In this document: in pieces, positions 36,801 to 48,800 of the stretch
Layout: each line of letters starts with the position of its first letter
Position numbering within the stretch: position 1 is the first letter of the stretch
NCBI GenBank assembly: GCA_024291935.2
Contig: CM044315.1
Coordinates: forward strand, 77,606,385-77,670,384
Reading direction: 5' to 3'
DNA: 64,000 nt
From: Okapia johnstoni
Lineage: Eukaryota > Chordata > Mammalia > Artiodactyla > Giraffidae
The notes under the pieces: model-generated
Seen by the model: only the letters and a program-made list of their open reading frames with translations
Told to the model about the DNA's origin: nothing
The model's database searches: none
Translations under genes and position numbers: made by a program

Positions 36801-39800
36801 AGTAGAGTTTGGAGTTGTAAAGAAGTAACAGTGGCCTCAGGTGGGGGCCAGCTATCTGCTGAATCTTGAAAGGAATCAACTAGGCTAAGGTGGAGGAAAT
36901 GAAGGGGCAAAAGTCAACTAGGCAGAGAGGCTAGTGTGTGCAGTCACTGAGGCTTAAAGAGGTGTGTCAGGAAGGTCAGCTTGGAAAGGAGACTGAAGTG
37001 TAGCTAAAGTGATGAAAAATATGGTTGAGAGGTAAGCAAAGGCCAGATTTATTCAGTCATTAATACTTACTGAGTGCCTGAAGTGTGCCAGGTGTATTCT
37101 CAATGCTGACCATACAGAAACAAAAAAAGTTTGAGAACTTAAGATTTTAGTAAATAGTTTTATATCTGTCCCCTTATGCCAGTTTTTGATTTTAAAAAGA
37201 GCACATGATAACTAATCAAGCAGTCTGTGGCTTTAAAAGAAAGACATAGGTTTTATTCTGGAGGACCAGCCATTATCAATATTTTATTTTCCATGAAAAG
37301 GAAAGAATACTCTAAAGAATGAAGAGAAAGCACTCTTTCAGGCCTCTGCCTTCAGGCTGGCAAATCTCTAAACCATCCAGAAGATGCTGTTTCTCAAAAG
37401 AAGAGCCAAATTCACCTAACATTTTTCTTCATCTTCTATTTCACTTTGAGCTTTTGGGTTGATTTAAGATTTACAAAAGCACTGTTTTCTGTTTATGAAA
37501 AAGATTTAAAATCTTAGTTGTCAAAGCAGCACTTGAAAGGTAGTAAGAATCTATCTTGCATTTGACCAGTTTGAGGTAGAAAAAATAAATTTAAACATTT
37601 AGAGATATAACTTAGGCTGTCACCTTGAGCATTAATGGAGTAAAGTTTATAAATCTTTGTTGACCAATCAGAAAGTTTCTTAATTGAGCAGGTCAGTACT
37701 TAACATTTATTTACCACTTAATGTATGCCTGGCCAGTTGTGTGTGTGTAGTGCTTTACAGCCCTTCTTTCACTTAAAATATTTGCACAGGATGGTTAGAA
37801 TTATCACTATTACACATGAAGAAAGTGAGCTCAAAGAATTTGAGTAATTTGCTCAAGATCACAGTAAGTTACCGAGTTGCAATCCAAGTCTAACTCTTTC
37901 TGCTGATGTTTGTTGTCATTTTTAGCCACCTGGCTTTAAAAAAGTTGTACTGCCGGTAGTGAGATAGCCCCAGTTAAATGAAGCTTTAGTGTTAAAGATA
38001 CACATTTACAGAGGTAAAAAGAAAGTAAAAAGTGGAGCTGATAGATAAGATTTGTCATTATCCTCCCAGAATTAACTTTCATTAATCTGTCTTCTTTCCT
38101 GCTGTATGATTATTTTTTCATCTTGGAGCCATGAGGGAACTTTATGGCTATTTATGATTGTTCTTTTTTTTTTTTTTTAATGATTGTTCTTATGTTTGCT
38201 TTTAGTGGAATCTAATCAGAAAAGCTCATTCCAAGAAATTCCCAAACTTAATGAAGAACTACTCACCGAACAAAAACAACTTGAGAAGATTGAATCTGGA
38301 GAGCTCGGGTTGAACAAAGTCTGGATAAACATCACAGAAATGAATAAGCAGGTAGCAAAAATGTGATTGTCTTTCTGTATAAGCTGTGAATATTTCATTT
38401 TGTCTGTCTAGTATGTATCAGTAAGTGTAGGGAACTCACTTCAGATTGTTTTACTTTTTGAAATGGTGCTTTGCATACTGTGGTCCCAACACATTAAAGT
38501 CAGGTAAAATAGATAATAGTTATGCATTTACCAGAAAATTTAAAATGTTAACCCTTTCTACAGAGGAGCAGAGTTTTACCAAGTAGAGCAGCTTAGAAGG
38601 AGTTAGAAATTCATGAATCAGCTTTTCCTAAAGAGCAGTGTAGATATTAAATTTAAGAACGTATCGTCTACCCCCCCCCCCCCCCCCCCCCCCGCAAGAA
38701 AATTGGATAACTGGTTTTTATTAGATAATGAGAGCTTATTTTGCTTAATAGAATTTGAGTAATTTGCTCAAGATCACAATAAGATACTGAGTTGCAATTC
38801 AAGTCTAACTCTTACAAACTTACAGACAGCCTTGGGGTGTAGTGCTATTGTATGCCACACTGGAAACTTAGCAGCTAATGATAATTATTATTCTAGAATA
38901 GTATTAGAGAAAATGGTAGAATTGGTTAAATACCTTGACCAGGCAAGTAGGCTTAGAGCCAAAACTTTTCCAGTCCCTAAATTGGCCATATCTCACATTG
39001 ATTCCGAAAGAGGGACTGCCAGAGGAAAAGGGGGTATTCAGAAGATGTTGATGGAGCATCTTATATGAATAAGGTGCTGCAGCTGCAACTTGGTGGCTCT
39101 AGCCTTTGTTCTCAGTTTGTGTGCTTTAGTTAAGAAAGACATGCATTGACTGAAAAGAAAACTCAAGTGCCAAGTGAATGGTCTACCCACAAAGTCCTTA
39201 AAAATAGCTTTGTCATTCCTGTTGTGGCTGAAAGGATGTTCTGTTCTTCAGAGTAGAGTCACAAAGTTCAGAATCAGTCAGGGCAGAGAGCACTGTGCTG
39301 GAATAAAGTGCTTGCCAATGTTTTTGAAGCTACCTGCTCCTTTCAGCAGTAGCTTGGGAGTGGCACAGGCCAGCACTTGTGACCAGAGATCAATGGCCTA
39401 GGGCAGTGGCTTTTAGACTTTTGCCTGGAACCCACAATAAGAAATATTTTCCATAATTACCCAGTAAACACATACGTATGTGTGTGCACACGCACATGCA
39501 CACACTTGGTCATGTCCAACTCTTTGTGACCCCATGGACTGTAGCCCACCAGGCTCCTCTGAAAATGGGATTTCCCTGGCAAGAATACTGAAGGGGTTGC
39601 CATTTCCTTCTCCAGGGGATCTTCCCCACCCAGGGACTGAAACCTTGTCTCCTGTATCTCCTGCATTGGCACTTGGATTCTTTACACTAGCGCCACCTGG
39701 GTGTGACTGAAATAAAAGTTTCTGAAAACAATCACTTGCCTTAATATAATGCTGCCTTATGATATTTTATTTTTTATTTAATTCTCTTTCATTTTTATAA

Positions 39801-42800
39801 GTATCATGAAATAATTGATGGGTTAGAGCACCTACTATTGACTAGTTATCATTTAGCCTTGGAGTCTCAGTAATAAGGGAAAAGCAGAGATTCACTCCTT
39901 TTTTATAAGAAATATAGGATAGACTCTGGCCTTGCTTGTATTCACAGAACAAATGAGCAGTTTGGCCAGAGAGTACAAGTCAAAGGAACCACCATGAAGC
40001 ACTGAGAAATAATTAGCATCTCTCTCTGGGGCAAACTGGGTTCTTTTGCAGTTCTGAGGCATCTAATTATACTGGAAGGTTGTCCATTGAGTTCTGAGGT
40101 TTGAGCACAGTAATAATGATGATGGCACTTAAGATGGTAACTGCCACCCATTAAATTCCTTCTTTATGCAGCCCCTATTAGATGTGCTTCATATGAGATA
40201 TCCTGTTTTGCTTCTGTAGCTCTATGAAGTAGGAGGTACTGTCTCCATTTTACAGATAAGAAAACCAAGGCTCATTGAGGTTAAGAGGTTTACCCAAGGT
40301 CAACTGCTGTGTAGCAATGCTAACAAAATATTCAAGTCGTAGAAACCTATTCCAGTTTTCTATTCTACCTTCCATTTTTATAGCCTCTAAAGGATGCAGT
40401 AGGTGCTTAGTAGATAAAGCTGAAAGAAGGTGAAGTCAAGTCCGTATCAGGGCTTATAATCGATGATTATCTGTTTTAGTAACTTTTTTACTTACTATTT
40501 AAAGAGCACTTAATTTTAACCCCAAAGCAAAAAAGCAACATTTCAGACGTTATAGTATGAAATGGTCTAATAATAAGTAAATGGTCTACAGTAGCTGTTT
40601 TTAATTTTGCTAATGAAAAGTCATGTAATATCCATGAAAGTCATGACTCATCTTTTGGCTGGAATGTAGGGGCTTTTTTTCTTAATGGTTTGTATTTAAT
40701 TCAACTTTTTAGACTCTTTGAATTGCATTGTGTGACGTTAGAGATAAGTTTTATAAAGCTCAAATCCAACCTAACATTCTAGAGTGTGTCTATCAGAGAC
40801 CTAAGGAGCCTCTGATTTCAGTAATGGGAGAGTGTCCCTTGCCTTTTATTTTAGTTACACATGTAGCTTTGCAGTAGTTTTCCACAGATGTGGGCATTAT
40901 TCCACCCAAGAGAGGAATGCTGAAAAACCGAATTCAGCTTTGTGGTTTCTGGGACTGTAGCTGAGTCCTGGTGACCAGTGTGTGATCCAGGTCATATAAG
41001 TGAGTACGAAGTCCTCTAAGTCCTCTAACACTTAGAGGACTTGAATGGTCCTCTAAGAGAACACTTAGAGGAAAATGAATGGTCAACTCTCCAGAGCGCA
41101 CTCTTTCTGTGAGTCAGCTGATAGCCCAGGCCTAGAGCACTTGGGGCATGGGGAGAAGTGGACAGTACCTCATCTTTCATTACCTTGGCTTGCAGCTGTT
41201 CCTCTGGTTTGGATGAAATGGTAGCTGCCAACTAGTCACACTGGCCATTTGTGAGGCCATGACCATTCTCCAGATAGCTGTGATCAAGATAGTCCAGTAC
41301 CTGGGAGAGTAGCTCTACCCAGATCGCTTCACCCAGAACACAGCTTGTTGTCTGTTTAAAATCTGGCCAGTTGTCAGTGAAAGGAGTTGTTCCCTCAGGT
41401 GGAAAAAAGGTAACCACACAATTGATACGGTATTTGTAATAATCATATCCTTGCTCATCAAGTTGGTATAGAGCCAGTTGTGTACGTGCTCTGGGGCATT
41501 GAATAAAACAGACGTGGGAGAGACCCCTTCCCAGTACTTCAGGGTTGAGCATGTTAAGATAGTCTTGGAAGGCCCAGTGGAGGGCATGGGAAAAAGGGCT
41601 GGGAAAGGACTAGCCAAGCAAATCTGTCATGCCCCTCCCAAAGCTTTGTGATGTGTTTTTCCTATGTGTCTATTTCCTTCCCATCTTTTGTCTTTAAAAT
41701 TTCATGAGTAATTTGTGAACATACTCTTATATAAGATTTAATAGTAAGATACACATAAAACTCTTAAGAAAATTCTTCACTGCCATCTCTGTATGTGCCC
41801 CCATCATACACAGATACACACATTCCCTGTCCCCATAGTTATTGTCAATAGTCTGGGCTACATTTTTACAGTTCACTTTATATGCATTTACAAAATTGTA
41901 ATAGCTTTTAATATGAATTAGGTTATAGGTTATTGTATACAAGTGCACACGTATGTGTGACTTTATAAATGGAGTCATTAGGTATATATTCTATAGCTTT
42001 TTCTGTTTACTCAATATATCTATATCCTTAGTGATAGACATTCAGATTGTTTTCTAGTATTTTGCTGTTACAAATAAGAAAGCAGTGAATAGTCTTGAGC
42101 ATAATCTTTATGCTTGTGAGCCTAATCTTTTTTTTAATTTATGTTTTCTTCCAGTTTTATTGAGATAAAATTAACACTAAGTACTGTATAAGTTGAAGGT
42201 ATACAGCATAATGATTTGATTTACATCATAAAATGATTATCACAGTATGTTTATCGAGCATCCATCATCTCATACAGATACAAAATTAAAGGAGTAGAAA
42301 AAAATATTTCTCCTTGTGATGAGAACTGTTAGGATTTACTGTTTTAACAACTTTCACGTATAACATACAGCAGTGTTAATTATCTTCATCATGTTGTACA
42401 TTACATCTCTAGTACTTATTTATCTTATAACAAGAGGTTTGTACGTTTTGACTATCTTCCTCCAGATTCCCCTCCCCCCCCCACCACCATCCCCACCCCC
42501 CACTTATGGTAACCAACCACAAATTTGGTCTCTTTTTATGACTTTGTTGTTGAAGTATAATTGACCTGTAACACTGTTAGTTTCTGTTACACAACAAATG
42601 ATTTGATATTTATTTTCATTTCAAAGAGATCACCAGTGTTACTGATGTCACCATACAAAGATATTATGTAGTTATTGACTGCCTTCCCCACACTGCCCAT
42701 TTCATGCCTGTAATTCATTTATTTTGCAACTGGAAGTTTGTACCTCTTTATCTCCCTCACTTAGTTCTTTCCTTCCCCTCTGGCAGACACCTGTTTGTCC

Positions 42801-45800
42801 TCTGTATCTGTTTCTCTTTTGTTATGTTTGTTCACTTGTTCTTTAGATTCCACATATAAGTGATTTCCTACAGTGTTTGTCTTCTCTGTCTGATTTATTT
42901 CACATAGCATAATGTCCTTTGGGTTCATCTGTATTGTCACAAATGGCAAGATTTTATACTTTTCTATGACTGAGTAATATTCCTTTGTATGTATATGTGT
43001 GTGTGTGTATAGTACACACCACAACTTCTTAATCCATTCATCTATTGATGGGCACTTAGGTTGCTTGTATATCTTTTCTGTTGTAAATAATGCTACAGTG
43101 AACATAGAGATGTATATTTCTTTTTTCTCTCTCTCTTTTTGGTGTAGACTGATTTAATTTAAAAAAAAATTAATTTCCTGACTTAAAGCAGGAACTTTTA
43201 TTTGCACTAAAGCCATTTCATGCATAGTCACTTTTAATCGTTTTATACAGTGATTTGAAACTTATTAGGATACTGTCTGGCTACTTTTATCACTTTTATT
43301 TTTGATAGTGATCTCAACTTTATGTTTGCATAAGAACGTTTCAGGGAGTGTTTGAAACATACATCTTTTCTAATGTTTTCATTTTCTTCAGATAAGTACC
43401 CAGAAATGAAACTGCTGGATGATATGGTAGTTTTGTTTTTTATTTTTTGAGGAATCTCCATAGTGTTTTCCATAGTAGCTGCACCAGTTTACATTCCCAT
43501 TAGCACTACAGAAGGTTCCCTTTTCTCCACATCTTCTGTAATACTTGTTATCTGTTTTGTCTTTTTGACAGTAGCCATTCTGACAGGTGTGAGGCAATAT
43601 CTCATGTGGTTTTTCATTTGCTTTTTCCCTGATGATCAGTGATGTTGAACATCTTTTCATGTACCTGTCTTCATTGGAAAAAAATCTGTTCAGATCTCCT
43701 GCCCATTTTTTAATCGGGTTTCTTTAGGTTTTGGATTGTATGAGCTCTTTGTATATTTTGGGTATTAACTCCTTGTCAGATATATTGTTTGCAGATAACG
43801 TCTCCCATTCAGTAGAATCCCTTTTCATTTGGCTGATAGTTTCCTTCACTGTGTAAAAGCATTTTAATTTGATGAAGTCCCATTTGTTTTTGCTTTTGTT
43901 TCTCTTGCCTAAGGAGATAGATTCAAAAAAATATTACTAAGACCAGTGTCGAAGAGCTTACTGCCTGTGTTTTCTGATAGAAGTTTTACGATTTCAGATC
44001 TTTTTTGTGCATGGTGTGAGAGAGTTCAGTTCAGTTCAGTCGCTCAGTTGTGTCCGACTCTTTGCGACCCCATGAATTGCAGCATGCCAGGCCTCCCTGT
44101 CCATCACCCATTCCCGGAGTCCACCCAAACCCATGTCCATCGAGTTGGTGATGCCATCCAACCATCTCATCCTCTGTCGTCCCCTTCTCCTGCCCCCAAT
44201 CCTACCCAGCATCAGGGTCTTTTCCAATGAGTCAACTCTTTGCATGAGGTGGCCAAAGTATTGGAGTTTCAGCTTCAACATCAGTCCTTCCAATGAACAC
44301 CCAGGATTGATCTCTTTTAGGATGGATTGATTGGATCTCCTTGCAGTCCAAGGGACTCTCAAGAGTCTTCTCCAACACCACAGTTCAAAAGTATCAATTC
44401 TGCGGCGCTCAGCTTTCTTCACCGTCCAACTCTCATATCCATACATGACCACTGGAAAAACCATAGCCTTGACTAGACGGACTTTTGTTGGCAAAGTAAT
44501 GTCTCTGCTTTTAAATATGCTATCTAGGTTGGCCATATCCTTCCTTCCAAGGAGTAAGCGTCTTTTAATTTCATGGCTGCAATCACCATCAGCAGTGATT
44601 TTGGAGCCCAGAAAAATAAAGTCTGACACTGTTTCCACTGTTTGCCCATCTATTTCCCATGAAGTGATGGGACCAGATGCCATGATCTTAGTTTTCTGAA
44701 TGTTGAGCTTTAAGCCAGTAGTCCAGGTCAATTCTTTTGCATGTAGCTGTCTAGTTTTCCCAACACCATTTATCGAAGAGGCTATCTTTTCCCCATTGTA
44801 TAGTCTTGCAATATTTTTTTGTAGATTAATTGCCCAGATAAGTGTGGGTTCATTTCTAGGCTCTCTGGTCTGTTCCACTGATTTATGTGTCTGTTTTTGT
44901 ACCAGTCCCATACTGTTGATTACTGTAGCTTTATAGTATAGTTTGAAATCAGGGAGCATGATGCCTGTAGTTTTGTTCTTTCTCAAGATTGTTTTGACTT
45001 TTTGAGGTCTTTTGTGTTTCCATATAAAATTATTTGTTCTAGTTCTGTGAAAAATGCCATTGGTATTTTGATACAGATTGCATCAAATCTATAGATTGCC
45101 TTGGGTAGTGTGGTCATTTTAACAATGATTTTTTTTTCCCAATCCATGAACACAGTATATGTTTCCATCTGTTTGTGTCATTTTCTGTTTCTTTTATTAG
45201 TGTCTAATAGTTTTCCAAGTACAGGTCCTTTACCTCCTTAGTTGGATTTATTCCTAGGTATTTTCTTCTTTTTGATTAAGCAAGTAACCTCTAGGATAGA
45301 TACTTCTAGAAATGAAGCTGCTGGATTAAAGAGTATAAACATTTCAAGTAGTGACAGATACTGCTAGATTAACCATCTAACTAGTGTCTCCAATTTACAT
45401 TTCCATTAACAATGCATGAGAATACCTGTTTCCTTACGTGCTTTTCAGACCTCATTATTATTCATACCTTTTTAAAGGCATGGTTAAAACTTCCTAGATG
45501 TAATTGCTGCTCTTGAGAGTTTATGGTTTGCTGCGAGTATCTCTCTGGGGCTGAGGTTTCTCACTCATTTTATTTTTAAATGGATAAAGTTGGAATGTTG
45601 ATAATTTGTCTGAATATTTTGGGACACTTATGGAGAATTCCATGTTTAAGTACTTATTAAATTTCATTATTAAAAAGCTAACATTTATTTGGTATTTTGT
45701 TTGTATCAGTTACTATGCTAAGAGTTCTAGTTATCTCATTTAATCCTCATAGCCTGTATTAGTTATCTCTTGCTGTGTTACATTTGTCCCAAAGCTTGAT

Positions 45801-48800
45801 GACTTAAAACATCTCACAGTTTTTCTGGGTCAGAAATTTGGAAGCAGCTTAGTTGAGTTGCTCTGGCTAGGATCTTAAGGTTGCAGCTAAAGTATAGTAT
45901 CAAGGCTCCATTATCTGAAGGCTTGACTGGGACTGAAGGATCCTCAGTCACAGGGCTGTTGGCAGGAGTTCTCAGTTTGTTCCATCATGGCTTCTCCATG
46001 GGGCTGCTTGGGTGTTCTTACAACATGGCACCTGGCTTGTCCAGAGCAAGTGATCTAATAAAGGACAAAAAGGAAGACTTACTGCTTTCTTACGGAGAAG
46101 GCAATGGCACCCCACTCCAGTACTCTTGCCTGGAGAATCCCATGGATGGAGGAGCCTGGTAGGCTGCAGTCCATGGGGTCGCTAAGAGTCACACACGACT
46201 GAGCAACTTCACTTTCACTTTTCACTTTCATGCATTGGAGAAGGAAATGGCAACCCACTCCAGTGTTCTTGCCTGGAGAATCCCAGGGATGGGGGAGCCT
46301 GGTGGGCTGCCGTCTATGGGGTCGCACAGAGTCAGACACGACTGAAGTGACCTAGCAGCAGCAGCACTGCTTTCTTATGATCTAGTTTTCAAAGTTGCCC
46401 ATTGTCACTTGCACTTTATTCTGTGGACCAAAAATGAGTCACAAGTGCAGGCCATACTCAAGGGAAAGGGAATTAAGTGTTCACCTCTTGAAGAGAGGAC
46501 CATCAAAGAATTTGTGGGCATATTTTAAAGCCATCAGACATCCCTATGAGATGGTTGTTGTTATACCATACTCCCAGTGAGGAAAATTAGTTCACACTTA
46601 CGTAATTTTATCTCTACTTCCTAGCCTCCACCCTCTGCTCTGCTCAGACTCGCCTTCTCAGTGTCCATCTCAGCCACAGAGTTTTCATTCTTAGCCATTC
46701 ATTCATTTGGTAGATACTTACTGAGTGCCTGTGTTTGTGCCAGGTGTGTTATGGAAAATAAAAAAGAGGTGGTCCTTGATGACATGGAGCTTACAGTCTA
46801 GTGGAGGAGAGAAACCTTAATTTAAAATCACACCATAAGTAAATCATTGTCACTTTGAGAAATGCTATGAAGGAAGAGTATTCTTGCTGTTGCTTCCTAC
46901 CTACTCACTGATGCCACACTCACCCTTCTACCTAGAAAGGAAAGCTGATTTATTTCTATATATAAAACTCTTACTTCTCTGGCAGAGTCTGATTTGAGTC
47001 CTGCTTCAGTGAAGCTTGTCCCTTTCAGCCCACAGTGATAGTCTTTTCTCAGACTTTATTTGGTATCACATTTAGTACTTGTTTCTTTAATGATACCTCC
47101 ATCTCCACCCGTCTCCCCTGCCTCTGCCTCTCCCTCCTCCGCTCTCTTCCCCTCCCCCCTCCTCCTTTTCTCACTCATTTTTTGCTCCTGCCCCCAGGCC
47201 TTCTTTCTATCCTCCAAACATGCCAAGTTCTTCCCCACACCGGGACCTAACAGTTCCGTCTAGCCTGAAATGTACTTCTTTTGATCTGGCTGGTTAATTC
47301 CTTATTATTTGGATCTCTTCTTAGACTTCATCTTCTAATAGATGCCTTCTCTGATAGTCTAGTCTGAAGTAGCTACCGAGTCATTCATCAAGTCACCTTA
47401 TTTTAATTTTCCTCTAATGCATCCCACTATCTAAATATTTTTCTTATATGAAATTCTGTGTCTCTTTGTACTAAAATGTAAACACCAATGATCACTGACA
47501 TCTGTGTTGTTCACCACTGGAATAAAATAGGGCTCGATAAATATTTGTTGTAGGAATGAATGAATGAGAAGGCTTCCCTGGTGACTCAGTGGTAAAGAAT
47601 CCATCTGCTAATGCAAAAAAAGCACAGGAGATCCAGGTTTGATCCTTGGGTCAGGAAGATCTCCTGGAGTAGGAAATGGCAACCCACTCCAGTATTCTTG
47701 CCTGGAAAATCCCATGAACAGAGGAGCCTGGCAGGCTGCAGTCCGTGGGGTCACAGGTAGTTGGACCTGACTGTGACTCAGCATACACGAATGAGTGAGA
47801 GGATGAATGAAAGGAAAATGGTCTGACACCCCTGAACATATCCCTCCTAAAAGGAAAGAGGGAGAAAAGTTCCAGGGCTCCCCACTGCACTCCCTTGTTC
47901 AGAACATGCTGCTGCTCACTCCATGAGCTCCCTTTAAATACTTTACATTGTACTTGTTATTATCTAATACTTTTTTTCTTTGTTCTTCTATCACGTTTCT
48001 ACCAGGATGTAAGCTCCATGAGAGCAAAACCTCATGGTCTTGTTTGCTACTTTCTCCACAGTGTTGGGCACAGAGAAGGTGCCAGATATGTGTTGAAGAA
48101 AAGAATAAGGGGTCAGGTTTACACCTACCACAGGGTTAGGCATGTCACAAGTGCCCAGAGCCTTCCTTGATTACTCTGTGAGGCCACTCTGAATATAATT
48201 GCTATTGGTAGGTCTGTGTCCTCATCCTCGAATTTGGGACAGGAAAACAGTGTGGAACTGCATCTTCAGCCACATTGCAGTTGTTAGAGTATGATCTCTG
48301 CAACCTGAAATGGCATATTACACAGGTTCCCCCAGTCCTCATTCAAGAGAGAAGTCCAGCTATTTAGAATTTTATCCCTAAATTGCAGAAGGGAAGAGAC
48401 ATTTTATTTTGATTCAACTTCTATTTTAATACATTCAGTCTATCAGTCAGCCAGCAAGTTAGTGGGTATTTATTGAGCCCCTTCAGGGTCCAAAGTGGTG
48501 CTTTGGTTGAGCAATTGAGTTTGAAATATTAATCACATTGTTAAACCAAAACTAAATCCCCAAGTAGTTGAAAGTGCCATTCAGGTTGTCAGGTTCAGTT
48601 CCTGTCGACTATATTTTGTGATGATGGGCTTTCACTTTATAATGTATGTTCCCACTTGGGTAGGAACAAAAGTTCAGTAAGTAACTGAGGTGGTATTTTT
48701 TATCAAAATGAAATCTTTCAGAGGTCCTTGATCATAAGCTTTCTTCCTGTACAGTTGTTTAAGGGTTGTATTATAATCACTGCATCTTTTGGGTAATTTA

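Larger units (their letters stand above)
42126..45277 (-). mobile_element. Younger L1 LINE nested in an older L1 (intron 3)
   Basis: Begins with T-rich sequence (reverse poly-A end) and 3' UTR (ccagttttattgagataaaa). Then ORF2 in reverse: catctattgatgggcactta, tgagctctttgtatattttg, ccaacaccatttatcgaaga, tcaaatctatagattgcctt, and finally ttggatttattcctaggta. It is broken by the BovB at 44026-44717. Confidence 0.82.
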
